From: Rhodospirillaceae bacterium
Lineage (GTDB): Bacteria > Pseudomonadota > Alphaproteobacteria > DSM-16000 > Inquilinaceae
Length of the DNA: 64,000 bases
Assembly: GCA_020638595.1 (NCBI GenBank)
Contig: JACKIG010000009.1
Location: forward strand, 137,302 to 201,301
Direction of reading: 5' to 3'
Of this stretch, positions 18,962 to 27,507 are shown piece after piece (the stretch's first letter is position 1; the number at the start of each line of letters is the position of its first letter). The notes under the pieces are model-generated. The model searched no databases, was not told where the DNA came from, and saw only the letters and a list, made by a program, of their open reading frames with translations. The position numbers and the translations under genes are program-made.

Positions 18962-19564
18962 TCAGCCGGCGAAGATCAGGCCCAGGCCCGTGGCGGCGAT
19001 CGCCGCACCGGCGGCGCGCACCACCATCGGCCCGGCGACCTTGCGGAAGCCGAAGCCGAGCGCGAGGCCGGCGATGTGCAGTCCGGCGGTCGCCAGGGTG
19101 AAGCCGGCGAAATAGGCAAGCCCGCTGGCGGTGGCCGGCATCTCCATCGCGTGGGCATGGCCGTGGAAGATGGCGGCCAGCGCGATGCCGGCGATGGCCA
19201 GCGCCATGGGCAGCTGCGGCCGCAACGCCAGGACGGCGCCCAGGGCGACAACCGAGCCCGCGATCATCAGTTCCACCCCCGGCAGGCCGATGGCGGCCAT
19301 GCCCAGGCCGGCACCCAGCAGCATGGCGGAAACGAACGCCACGGGCATCGCCCACAGGGCACGCCCGCCGACCAGCCCGGCCCACAGGCCGACGCCGACC
19401 ATCACCAGCAGGTGGTCGGCCCCGAAGATCGGATGCGACAGGCCGGCGGCGAAGCCGGACGTGGCGCCGACGCCGGTATGGGCCTCGGCGGTGCCGGCCA
19501 GCAGCACCAGTGCCGCCGCCGCACCCAAGGTCCGCCCGGCGGTGGTCAACAGCTTGGGGTTCAT
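18962..19564 (-). CDS. HupE/UreJ family membrane protein
   Basis: The 200-residue protein is almost entirely hydrophobic, with a signal-like first segment followed by about six helices. The motif HPIFGADHLLVMVGVGLWA is diagnostic of the HupE/UreJ family, and the histidine-rich FHGHAHAMEMP is another family mark. Members are secondary nickel (sometimes cobalt) transporters linked to hydrogenase or urease. No hydrogenase or urease genes lie in this window, so its use here is not shown. The start is ATG 19562-19564 with an AGAGGCACTG spacing upstream. The flanking region contains the tandem repeats described separately. Confidence 0.88.
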   Translation of the reverse strand: MNPKLLTTAGRTLGAAAALVLLAGTAEAHTGVGATSGFAAGLSHPIFGADHLLVMVGVGLWAGLVGGRALWAMPVAFVSAMLLGAGLGMAAIGLPGVELMIAGSVVALGAVLALRPQLPMALAIAGIALAAIFHGHAHAMEMPATASGLAYFAGFTLATAGLHIAGLALGFGFRKVAGPMVVRAAGAAIAATGLGLIFAG

Positions 19565-19680
19565 CAGTGCCTCTCCTCGTTGTCGCTCGGGGTCCGGCAG
19601 GGTTCGGCCGGGCGGCCGCCGCCGGTTTCCCGGGGTTCGCAGTCCTCGTACGGGAAAAAGTGCCCGTCCGAATTCGCCCC

Positions 19681-19945
19681 GTCAACGAGTGTGAGGGCCG
19701 CGACATCCGTGGCGCCGATGTCGGCTGACATTCCGTTGATCGATGCGCCGGCCCCCAGGGTGCGGACATCGTCCAGGGAGGTCCCCGCCTTCGCGGGGAC
19801 GACGATACTCTATTCGCGCCGTCAACGAGTGTGAGGGCCGCGACATCCGTGGCGCCGATGTCGGCAGACGTACCGTTGATCGATGTGCCGGCCCCCAGGG
19901 TCCGGACATGGTCCGGGGAGGTCCCGGCCTTCGCGGGGACGACGG
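19681..19945. repeat. Two direct 140-bp repeat units ending in a REP-like palindrome
   Basis: Unit A (19681-19805) and unit B (19821-19945) align along about 125 bases with roughly eight differences by eye; the repeat period is 140. Both begin GTCAACGAGTGTGAGGGCCG and end with a short palindrome built on CCCCGCCTTCGCGGGG (unit B has one change). Translated, such elements give the peptide VPAKAGTS or SSPRRRGPP, familiar from falsely predicted proteins in alphaproteobacterial genomes. The pair fills the gap between hupE-like and purH. It is probably a dispersed intergenic repeat that has been duplicated locally. Confidence 0.8.
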
Positions 19946-19968
19946 AGAGTTCCGAAATCCAAGGCCCC

Positions 19969-20004
19969 ATCGTCGTCCCCGCGAAGGCGGGGACCTCCCC
20001 GGAC
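19969..20004. repeat. Inverted partial copy of the REP-like repeat end
   Basis: These 36 bases are the reverse complement of the last part of the direct repeat units (matching 19771-19806 with few changes), including GTCCCCGCGAAGGCGGGGAC. Together with unit B it forms an inverted pair about 25 bases apart, so a large stem-loop could form downstream of the purH stop codon. Confidence 0.75.
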
Positions 20005-20046
20005 GGTGTGCGGCTTGCGGGTCGACCCGATGGATCCGGGCAGCCC

Positions 20047-21639
20047 TCAATGCCGGAAATGGCGCATGCCGGTGAAGACCATGGCCACGCCGGCGCGGTT
20101 GGCGGCCTCGATCACCTCGCCGTCGCGCATCGAGCCGCCGGGCTGGACGACCGCCGTGGCGCCGGCGGCGATCGCGGCCTCCAGCCCGTCGGCAAAGGGG
20201 AAGAAGGCGTCGGAGGCGACGACCGACCCCTTGGTGCGGCTTCCCGGGGCCTCGTTCTCGCGCCGGCCCATCTCGTCGGCCTTCTCCGCGGCGATACGGG
20301 CGCTGTCCACCCGGCTCATCTGCCCGGCGCCGACGCCGACCAGCGTCTGGCCCTTGGCATAGACGATGGCGTTGGACTTGACGTGCTTGACCACGCGCCA
20401 GGCGAAGTCGAGGTCGGCAAGCTCCGCCTCCGTGGGTGCGCGCTCGGTCACGACCTTGAAGTCGGCGGCGCCGACATGGCCGTTGTCGCGGTCCTGCACC
20501 AGGAAGCCGCCGGCCAGTGCGCGGATGGTGTGGCCACGGGCGGCGGGGTCGGGCAGGCTTCCGGCATCCAGCAGGCGCAGGTTCTTCTTCGCCGACAGGA
20601 TGGCGGCCGCGTCCTCGTCGATGCCGGGGGCGATCACGACCTCCAGGAACAGCTCGGCGACCGCATGCGCCGTGGCCGCGTCCAGCCGGCGGTTGACCGC
20701 GACGATGCCGCCGAAGGCGCTGACCGGGTCGCCGGCCAGGGCCTTCAGGTACGACTCCACCAGCGTCGCGCCGTGGGCGGCCCCGCAGGGGTTGGCGTGC
20801 TTGACGATGACGGTGGCCGGGCGATCGGCGTCCAGCTCCGCCACCAGTTCGAAGGCGGCGTCGGTGTCGTTGAGGTTGTTGTAGCTCAGCTCCTTGCCCT
20901 GCACCTGGCGGGCCGTGGCCGCGCCCGCGCGATGGGGGGCGGCGGTGTAGAGCGCGGCTTCCTGGTGCGGGTTCTCGCCATAGCGCAGCGACTGGGCAAG
21001 CTGGCCGCCCAGCGTGTAGTGCCGGGGGAAGGGCTCGCCGACATGGCCGCAGAACCACTGGGCGATGGCGGCGTCATAGGCGGCAGTGCGGGCGAAGGCG
21101 GCGGCGGCCAGGCGCGCGCGCAGGCGGCCGGTGGTGTTGCCGTCGAAGTCCGCCAGCTCCGCCAGCAGGGCCGGATAGTCGCTGGGGTCGGTGACGACGG
21201 CGACGAATTCGTGGTTCTTCGCGGCAGCCCGGATCATGGCCACCCCGCCGATGTCGATGTTCTCGATCGCCGCCGCGGCGTCGGCGGACCGGCGCACCGT
21301 CTCCTCGAACGGATAGAGGTTGCTGACCAGCAGGTCGATGGGCGCGATGCCATAGTCGGTCAGCGCTTCCAGATGCTCTTCGCTGTCGCGCCGGGCCAAC
21401 AGGCCGCCATGGATCTTCGGGTGCAGCGTCTTCACCCGGCCGTCCATGATCTCCGGGAAGCCGGTATGGCTCGACACCTCCTTCACCGGGATGTCGGCCT
21501 CTTCCAGCGCCCGTGCGGTGCCGCCGGTGGACAGGATCTCCACGCCCCGGTCGGCCAGATAGGCGGCGAGGTCGACGACCCCGTCCTTGTCCGACACCGA
21601 AACCAGGGCACGGCGGACGGGCATCAGGTGTTCTGACAT
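20047..21639 (-). CDS. purH: Bifunctional AICAR formyltransferase / IMP cyclohydrolase
   Basis: PurH carries out the last two steps of de novo purine synthesis, from AICAR to FAICAR to IMP. The 530-residue protein has the expected length. The N-terminal cyclohydrolase domain shows ALVSVSDKDGVVDLA, STGGTARALEEADIPV and GRVKTLHPKIHGGLL; the C-terminal transformylase shows the catalytic VKHANPCGAA and SDAFFPFADGLE. The start is ATG at 21637-21639 with AAGGAGCC upstream. A cyclase gene lies 22 bases upstream on the same strand, followed by heparinase-like, rpe and rsmB genes, an order close to that of many Rhodospirillales except for the extra cyclase. Confidence 0.96.
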   Translation of the reverse strand: MSEHLMPVRRALVSVSDKDGVVDLAAYLADRGVEILSTGGTARALEEADIPVKEVSSHTGFPEIMDGRVKTLHPKIHGGLLARRDSEEHLEALTDYGIAPIDLLVSNLYPFEETVRRSADAAAAIENIDIGGVAMIRAAAKNHEFVAVVTDPSDYPALLAELADFDGNTTGRLRARLAAAAFARTAAYDAAIAQWFCGHVGEPFPRHYTLGGQLAQSLRYGENPHQEAALYTAAPHRAGAATARQVQGKELSYNNLNDTDAAFELVAELDADRPATVIVKHANPCGAAHGATLVESYLKALAGDPVSAFGGIVAVNRRLDAATAHAVAELFLEVVIAPGIDEDAAAILSAKKNLRLLDAGSLPDPAARGHTIRALAGGFLVQDRDNGHVGAADFKVVTERAPTEAELADLDFAWRVVKHVKSNAIVYAKGQTLVGVGAGQMSRVDSARIAAEKADEMGRRENEAPGSRTKGSVVASDAFFPFADGLEAAIAAGATAVVQPGGSMRDGEVIEAANRAGVAMVFTGMRHFRH

Positions 21640-21661
21640 GCGCTACGGCTCCTTGGGCGGG

Positions 21662-23035
21662 CTACTGGGCGGGGCGGCGCAAGGGTTCGACCTTGCCCGC
21701 CGTTGAGATCTCCGCGGCGGGCAGTCCCCAGACGGCGATCGGTCGGGCGCGGCCCCTCAACGTGTGGTCGCCCAGCGGCTCCAGCGGGTCAAGCATGATG
21801 TTCCCTCCCGGCCCCAACTCGGTGCGCACGCGCTCCACCAGCGTCTCGCTGGCGATCAGCGGGCGCATCAGATCGCGGGCCAGGCCCTGGAGACGGCTGG
21901 TCGTGTTGACGGTATCGCCGATCACGGCGAAGGACATGCTGCGCCCCGTGCCGATATCCCCCTGGACGGCGGGGCCGTAGTTGAGGCCGATGCCCACGGC
22001 CAGCGGCACCTGTCCGCGCCGGCCGCGCTCGCGGTTCCATTCGGCCATCGCCCGCAGCATGCTGTAGCCGCAGGCCAGCGCGTTGGTCGCGTCTTCCGGA
22101 CCCCGCTCCGGCACGCCGAAGCTGGCCAGCATGGCGTCGCCGATATACTTCTCCAGCGTCCCCCCATGGGCGAAGACGCGGCCTTCCATGACGGCGTGGA
22201 AGCGGCGCAGCAGCTCCATCACCTGCTCCGGCGGCATGGTTTCGGCCATGGCGGTGAAGCCGCGGATATCGGCGAACAGCACCGCCACGTTCTGCCGGCG
22301 GATCGTCTGGAAGGGGCGGTCGCGGTCTTCAAGCAGGTCGACCACCTTCGGGGGGAAATAGCGCGCAAGGTTGGCGCGCGCCCGCTCGATCGTGCCCCGC
22401 GCCATGGCCACCTCCCGGGCGCGGTGGACGACCAGCGCCAGGCCCCCCGTCACCAGCACGGTGACGATCACCTGCAACACCCATTCGCCGACGAAGACGA
22501 AGCCGGGGTCGCGATAGGCCTGCACCAGCTGCTGGATCGAAAGGTTCCGGCCGATTTCGGAATAGACGCCGGGCAGGCCCAGGACATAGGCCAGCACCAC
22601 CGACCAGGTGGCGATGATGCACAGGCCCGACCACAGGACCAGTTGCGGGCGGTAGCTGAAGGTCGACTGCATCAGGAACAGGAAGAAGATCGTGAAGTTG
22701 CCGCTGTTGACGATGGACTGGACGTCCACGTCGGCGTCGACGAACGGATTGGGCGTCACCAGCACGAAACCGACAAAGGCGCAATCCAGCGCGGCGAACA
22801 TGTGGTTCAGCCAGCCCGGCGCCCGCCGCAGCCAGATGAACAGCAGATGCGCCAAGCCCAGGAACAGCAGGGTCAGGATGACGCCCAGCACGTACAGCTT
22901 GGCCAGGCCGTCGGCGTTGTTCCAGAACACCTGCCAGACGAACAGCACGGACAGGGCGGCGGTGCGCACCTTGGTGGCCAGAAGCAGGCCGACACGTTCT
23001 TCATCGCCGAAGGCCGCGCGGGTGCGCGTCTCCAT
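21662..23035 (-). CDS. Membrane-bound class III adenylate cyclase
   Basis: The 457-residue protein has about six N-terminal transmembrane helices (residues 20-220; for example LYVLGVILTLLFLGLAHLLF) and a C-terminal class III cyclase domain. The catalytic domain is complete: LFADIRGFTAMAE (first metal aspartate), LEKYIGDAMLASFG (ATP-selecting lysine and second metal aspartate), and FAVIGDTVNTTSRLQGLA with the aspartate, asparagine and arginine used in adenylate cyclases. The membrane part is not CHASE2 and probably senses through the helices. The start is the ATG at 23033-23035. It sits between purH and the heparinase-like gene, 22 bases from the former and 44 from the latter, so it is likely expressed with them. 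Confidence 0.9.
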   Translation of the reverse strand: METRTRAAFGDEERVGLLLATKVRTAALSVLFVWQVFWNNADGLAKLYVLGVILTLLFLGLAHLLFIWLRRAPGWLNHMFAALDCAFVGFVLVTPNPFVDADVDVQSIVNSGNFTIFFLFLMQSTFSYRPQLVLWSGLCIIATWSVVLAYVLGLPGVYSEIGRNLSIQQLVQAYRDPGFVFVGEWVLQVIVTVLVTGGLALVVHRAREVAMARGTIERARANLARYFPPKVVDLLEDRDRPFQTIRRQNVAVLFADIRGFTAMAETMPPEQVMELLRRFHAVMEGRVFAHGGTLEKYIGDAMLASFGVPERGPEDATNALACGYSMLRAMAEWNRERGRRGQVPLAVGIGLNYGPAVQGDIGTGRSMSFAVIGDTVNTTSRLQGLARDLMRPLIASETLVERVRTELGPGGNIMLDPLEPLGDHTLRGRARPIAVWGLPAAEISTAGKVEPLRRPAQ

Positions 23036-23079
23036 CCGGCCGTGAAGGTCGCTGTCCTCCGGACGCGGCCTGAAGACGC

Positions 23080-24756
23080 TCAGACCCGTCTTTCCCTGGT
23101 CAGCGCCCATTTGATCACGTCTCCGGGCTGGATCCGTGCGCCGCTGATGACCAGTTGCTGGCTGCGCCGCCGGCCCTGGCTGTTGGCGACATAGACGCTT
23201 TCCTCCAGCCCCAGGGTGCCGTTGGTGCAGCGGAAACGCCAGCCGGCCCCGGTCGGCGGGCGCAGCAGCGCGGCACTTCCCGCCTGGATCACGGCCGCCT
23301 TGACGCTGGGATGCAGGTGGAAGCGGATGGCGAAGGACGGCGTCTTGCCCAGGCCCATCACCATGTCCTCGCCGCGGATGTCGTCGCCGGCCGCGCTGAC
23401 ATACAGCTGGCGCCGGTGCACCAGCCCCAGGCGCGGGCGATAGCCGTCGTGGCTGGCGTCCACCAGGACGGACCCGTCCTCCTCGAAGCGGCTGGCGGTG
23501 ACGGTCACGCCCTCGACCGCCGTGCCGCCGCCTTCGGCCAGGGGAATGGCATTGGCGCCGTCCAGCATCATGGTGGAATGGGCGGCCGTGCCGCGCAGCG
23601 CCTCCGCCCAGCCGCCGGCCTGGTCTTCCAGGTTGGCGGGGCTGCCGCAATTGACGATCAGCCGCTGGCGCCCGGCCGACAGTTCGAACGCCAGGGGGCC
23701 GGCATGGGTCGCCCGGTCGTCGCCGGCCGGCGGCGGTGCGCCGACATCCATCAGCACGACGGTGCGCCCGGCGACGATGCGTTCGAACCCGCAATAGCGC
23801 GCGCTCTTGATCGGCCGCCCGGCCGCCCCGGCCTGCGCCAGCACGGCATTGATGCGCGTCGGGTCGCCTTCGCTGGCGCCGTTGAACAGCGCCAGCCCGC
23901 CGTCGCCGTGCCGGAAGAAGCGCAAGGCCGCGGCCATCCGGTCGACCGCGCCCAGCAGGCTTTGCGGCGGTTCCGGCAGGCCGGCATCGGCGGTGTGCGC
24001 GGCCTGCATGGCGTTGCGCAGATCGATCAGGTGGCACAGCACCTCGACCTGGATCGACGGGTTGCGCTGGACATGGCCGCCATCGGCCAGCACCTGCCAG
24101 GACAACAGCTTTTCCAGGTGCTGCATGGCTGCGGCCAGCCGGGCCGGGGTTTCCGGCAGGGCCATGCAGCCCATCAGCAGCCCCTTGACCGCCAGCACCA
24201 GGTCCAGCCCGCGGCACCCCCCGGGCAGCGCCCGCGCCAGGTGGCGCACCTGGGCGGTCAGGCTGGCGAACAGCCGTTCGCGGAAGTCGTCCTCCGCACT
24301 GGCGATGAAGAAGTCATAGGCCGACAACCAGTTGGCTAGGCGGCAGCCCAGCACATCCAGCCGCCACGTGGCCGCATGCCAGCGGCCGAAGCGCTCGATC
24401 CAGGCGGCGATCATGGTCCGGGCCTGGCGCCGGGCCGCATCGCCGCCCAGCGCGCGCAGGTCGCGCAGCCAGCAGCAGCCGTGCAGGGCGAACAGCGCCT
24501 CTTCCGTCAGCGCCTCGTCGGCCCAGGCCGCAGCGCCGCCGCGGAATTCCCGGCCGCCCAGGCGGAAGGTGCCGAAGACGATGCGGGCCCCCAGCTCCGG
24601 ATCGCCGGGCCAGGGGTCGGTGAAGGCCAGCCGCAGGTCGGTCGGCGGCCGGCCGCGCAGCGCCAGCGAATACAGGGGGGACCCGTAGATCAGGCGGCTC
24701 AGGCCGCGGCCCACGCGAGGCATCAGCGACGGACGATCCCCCTCCAGCGCGGTCAT
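23080..24756 (-). CDS. Heparinase II/III family protein
   Basis: The 558-residue protein has an alpha-helical N-terminal half and a beta-rich C-terminal half typical of heparinase II/III-like polysaccharide lyases. Marks include LSWQVLADGGHVQRNPSIQV in the middle, the HSTMMLDGANAIPLAEGG segment and RFHLHPSVKA. No signal peptide is evident, unusual for a secreted lyase but normal for this conserved alphaproteobacterial version, which is carried between rpe and purH in many relatives and whose substrate is unknown. The start ATG (24754-24756) overlaps the rpe stop by four bases, indicating coupled translation. Confidence 0.88.
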   Translation of the reverse strand: MTALEGDRPSLMPRVGRGLSRLIYGSPLYSLALRGRPPTDLRLAFTDPWPGDPELGARIVFGTFRLGGREFRGGAAAWADEALTEEALFALHGCCWLRDLRALGGDAARRQARTMIAAWIERFGRWHAATWRLDVLGCRLANWLSAYDFFIASAEDDFRERLFASLTAQVRHLARALPGGCRGLDLVLAVKGLLMGCMALPETPARLAAAMQHLEKLLSWQVLADGGHVQRNPSIQVEVLCHLIDLRNAMQAAHTADAGLPEPPQSLLGAVDRMAAALRFFRHGDGGLALFNGASEGDPTRINAVLAQAGAAGRPIKSARYCGFERIVAGRTVVLMDVGAPPPAGDDRATHAGPLAFELSAGRQRLIVNCGSPANLEDQAGGWAEALRGTAAHSTMMLDGANAIPLAEGGGTAVEGVTVTASRFEEDGSVLVDASHDGYRPRLGLVHRRQLYVSAAGDDIRGEDMVMGLGKTPSFAIRFHLHPSVKAAVIQAGSAALLRPPTGAGWRFRCTNGTLGLEESVYVANSQGRRRSQQLVISGARIQPGDVIKWALTRERRV

Positions 24757-25424
24757 CGGCGAGGCCGCGGGCGCAGGCCGCGGATATTGTCGGCATAGCA
24801 GTCCGCACCGCCGATGAAGGTGGCGGTTCCGGCGACCAGCACATCGGCGCCCGCATCGACCACGTCGCCCGCGGTCTCGCGGTTGATGCCGCCGTCGACC
24901 TCCAGGTCGACGGGACGGTCGATGCGGTCCAGCAGCGCGCGCAGGCGCCTGATCTTGTCCAGCTGCGATTCGATGAACCGCTGGCCGCCGAACCCCGGAT
25001 TGACGGTCATCACCAGCACCAGGTCGATGTCGCCCAGCAGCTCCTCCACCATCGCGATCGGCGTGGCGGGGTTCAGCACGATCCCGGCCTTCGCCCCCAG
25101 CGAGCGGATCAGCTGCACCGTGCGGTGCGGATGGGGGCCGGCCTCGGGATGGAACGAGATGATGTCCGCGCCGGCGTCGACGAAGGCGGGCACCAGCGGG
25201 TCGACCGGGGCGATCATCAGGTGGACGTCGAACGGAAGGGCGCTGACCGGGCGCAACGCGGCGACGACGGCGGGCCCGATGGTCAGGTTCGGCACGAAAT
25301 GGCCGTCCATCACGTCGATATGCACCCAGTCCGCCCCCGCATCGCCGATGGCACGGACCTCCTCCCCCAGCCGGGCGAAATCCGCGGACAGGATGGACGG
25401 TGCGATGCGTACGGTCTCTGCCAT
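24753..25424 (-). CDS. rpe: Ribulose-phosphate 3-epimerase
   Basis: Rpe interconverts ribulose-5-phosphate and xylulose-5-phosphate in the pentose phosphate pathway. The 223-residue TIM-barrel protein carries all family motifs: IAPSILSADFARLGEE, HIDVMDGHFVPNLTIGP with the metal-binding His and catalytic Asp, DVHLMI, MTVNPGFGGQ, and LEVDGGIN with the second catalytic Asp. The start is ATG 25422-25424. It overlaps the heparinase-like gene by four bases and lies 25 bases after rsmB. Confidence 0.96.
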   Translation of the reverse strand: MAETVRIAPSILSADFARLGEEVRAIGDAGADWVHIDVMDGHFVPNLTIGPAVVAALRPVSALPFDVHLMIAPVDPLVPAFVDAGADIISFHPEAGPHPHRTVQLIRSLGAKAGIVLNPATPIAMVEELLGDIDLVLVMTVNPGFGGQRFIESQLDKIRRLRALLDRIDRPVDLEVDGGINRETAGDVVDAGADVLVAGTATFIGGADCYADNIRGLRPRPRR

Positions 25425-25449
25425 GGGGTCCTTTCCCGAAGGCGCGACC

Positions 25450-26757
25450 TTACCCGATTCGCCGGAGTCGGGCGATATGAAAGCCGTCCAGCCCACCGAA
25501 TGCCGCACCGTGGCTGGGCAGGCTGCGGATCTCCCCCAGGGGGGTGACGATCTCGGCCAGGCCGCCGATTTCGGCGGGGGACACCGGCTCGCGCCGCAGG
25601 GGGGCGCCCTGGGCGAGCAGGCGGGCGATCCGCTCTTCCCCCTCCTCCGGCTCCAGCGAACAGGTGCTCCACACCAGCAGGCCGCCGGGCCGCAGCAGGG
25701 TGGCCGCATGCGCCAACAGGCGGGCTTGCGTCGCCGCCAGCTTGGCGACGTCGCCGGGCCGTTTCAGGCGGGCGATGTCGGGGTGCCGGCGGATCGTGCC
25801 GGTCGAGGTACAGGGCGCGTCCAGCAGCACGGCATCGGCGGGTGTCGGCGGCTGCCAGGCGGTGGCGTCGGCTTCGACCGTCTCGACCTCCAGCCCCAGG
25901 CGGCGGAGGTTCGCGCGCAACCGGTCGAGCCGCGGGGCGCTGCGGTCGACGGCAATGACGCGTGCGCCGGCGGCGGCAAGCTGGGCCGTCTTGCCGCCGG
26001 GGGCGGCGCACAGGTCGACCACCGTCAGGCCGGCGACGGGGCCGAACAGCCGGGCCGGCAGGGCTGCCCCGGCATCCTGGACCCACCAGGCGCCCTCGGC
26101 ATAGCCGGGAAGCTCCGTCACCGGGCCGTCGTGGCGCCGCCGCAAGGTGCCGGTCGGCAGCGCCTCCGCCTCCAGCCGGGCGGCCCACAGACCGGCATCG
26201 GCCTTCGCGGTGATGTCCAGAGGCGGTTCCTCCAGATGGCGTGCGGCGATCGCCCGCGCGGCATCGGCGCCGTAGGCGGCCGTCCAGCGTGCCCACAGCC
26301 ATGGCGGCGTGTTCAGCTCCGCCGCGTCGCGCGCGGGCAGCAGCTGCGCGGCCTCGCGCGCCGCGCGCCGCAGCACCGCGTTCACCAGCCCGGCGAAGCG
26401 GCCTTCGGCGGTCTCCCGTGCCAGGTCGACGCTGGTGGATACGGCGGCGTGGGCCGGCGTGCGCAGGAACAGGATCTGCGCCAGCCCCAGCCTGAGGATG
26501 TCCGGGATGTCCGGCGCCCGCTTCGGCGGGCCCTGGCGCAGAAGCAGGGCGCTGACGGCATCGATCTGGCCGAGACGCCGCAGCGCCGTGGCCGCCAGTT
26601 GCCGGGCAAAGGCACGGTCGCGCTGGCTCAATCCCGGATCCAGGTCGCCCAGGGCGTCGTCCAGCGACCGCTTGCGGTCGAGCACCGCGGTCAACAGGGT
26701 GCGTGCCGCGCGGCGGGGCGGCAGGCCGTCGCCCTGCGGCGGATCCTCACTGGGCAT
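25450..26757 (-). CDS. rsmB: 16S rRNA (cytosine-967) C5-methyltransferase
   Basis: RsmB methylates C967 of 16S rRNA using S-adenosylmethionine. The 435-residue protein has an N-terminal NusB-like RNA-binding domain (DRAFARQLAATALRRLGQID) and a C-terminal Rossmann methyltransferase: DLCAAPGGKTAQLAA for SAM binding, LLDAPCTSTGTIRRHPD with the first active-site cysteine and STCSLEPEEGE with the second. The ATG at 26755-26757 is preferred over upstream in-frame codons, because the extra residues would be unlike the family. It is the first gene of the minus-strand run ending with purH. A divergent Tat-exported protein gene lies 155 bases away. Confidence 0.94.
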   Translation of the reverse strand: MPSEDPPQGDGLPPRRAARTLLTAVLDRKRSLDDALGDLDPGLSQRDRAFARQLAATALRRLGQIDAVSALLLRQGPPKRAPDIPDILRLGLAQILFLRTPAHAAVSTSVDLARETAEGRFAGLVNAVLRRAAREAAQLLPARDAAELNTPPWLWARWTAAYGADAARAIAARHLEEPPLDITAKADAGLWAARLEAEALPTGTLRRRHDGPVTELPGYAEGAWWVQDAGAALPARLFGPVAGLTVVDLCAAPGGKTAQLAAAGARVIAVDRSAPRLDRLRANLRRLGLEVETVEADATAWQPPTPADAVLLDAPCTSTGTIRRHPDIARLKRPGDVAKLAATQARLLAHAATLLRPGGLLVWSTCSLEPEEGEERIARLLAQGAPLRREPVSPAEIGGLAEIVTPLGEIRSLPSHGAAFGGLDGFHIARLRRIG

Positions 26758-26912
26758 CGGTGCTGTGCCTTTGCGTCGCGGGGGCGGCGGTGGCCATGAT
26801 TCGAGTCGATCTCCCCAGGCGTAAACTGTTACTTTGTATACTTCGCATATGATGGACAGGCCGTTGATCGGCAGATCCGCGGCGTCCCGCTCCATCGGAT
26901 GAGGGCAGTTCC

Positions 26913-27464
26913 TTGACCACCCCGAAGATTGCCCGCCGGTCCGTCCTGGCCGGCCTGGGCGCGGCCCTGATTGCGCGTCCGGCCCTGCCGACGCCGGGCG
27001 AAGCGCGCGAGCTGCGCCTGTACAACGTGAACACCGGCGAGAGCTTCCGCGACGCCTATTTCAACGGCGAAGGCTATGTCGCGTCGGCGCTGCCGCGACT
27101 GAACTGGTTCCTGCGCGATCACCGCGAGGCCGCCGCCGCGGAGGTCGACCCCCACCTGTTCGACATCCTGTGGAACGTGCAGCTGAACTACCTCAGGTTC
27201 CACGGCGCGCATGTGGTGCTGAACGTCCATTCCGCCTACCGGACGGAACGGACCAACGCCATGCTGCGCAACGAAGGGGCCGCACAGAACAGCTACCACA
27301 AGCTGGGACGCGCCATCGACATCTCGGCGCAGGGCTACGGCATCTATTTCCTCTACGACATGGTGCAGAACTGCGGGGCCGGGGGTACCGGCGTCTATAT
27401 GCGCAGCCAGTTCGCCCACGTCGACACCGGGCCGCGGCGAAGCTGGATCCAGCCGCTCTGGTGA
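26913..27464 (+). CDS. DUF882 / YcbK-type M15 peptidase-like protein, Tat-exported
   Basis: The 183-residue protein has a twin-arginine signal (ARRSVLAGLGAALI) and one DUF882/peptidase M15A domain. The metal-ligand pattern of this superfamily is visible: NVHSAYRTERTN, SYHKLGRAIDIS (histidine and aspartate ligands) and FAHVDTG (third ligand). It should act on peptidoglycan in the periplasm, as YcbK-like proteins are thought to. The start is TTG 26913, with GAGGG about seven bases upstream; no in-frame ATG or GTG gives a sensible Tat signal. It converges with htpX. Confidence 0.87.
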   Translation: MTTPKIARRSVLAGLGAALIARPALPTPGEARELRLYNVNTGESFRDAYFNGEGYVASALPRLNWFLRDHREAAAAEVDPHLFDILWNVQLNYLRFHGAHVVLNVHSAYRTERTNAMLRNEGAAQNSYHKLGRAIDISAQGYGIYFLYDMVQNCGAGGTGVYMRSQFAHVDTGPRRSWIQPLW

Positions 27465-27466
27465 AC

Positions 27467-27489
27467 GCGGGCGGCCGGGTGCCGCCCGC
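27467..27489. terminator. GC hairpin between DUF882 gene and htpX
   Basis: GCGGGCGGC at 27467-27475 pairs perfectly with GCCGCCCGC at 27481-27489 over a 5-base loop. It lies between two convergent stop codons. No U-tract follows on either strand. Confidence 0.45.
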
Positions 27490-27507
27490 CGCCGGGCCTG
27501 CCCGCCG

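Noticed and set aside
19681..20004. CRISPR array or tRNA genes
   Set aside because: The repeats are only two long direct units plus one inverted part, with no spacer pattern; no tRNA-like T-loop was seen anywhere in the window.
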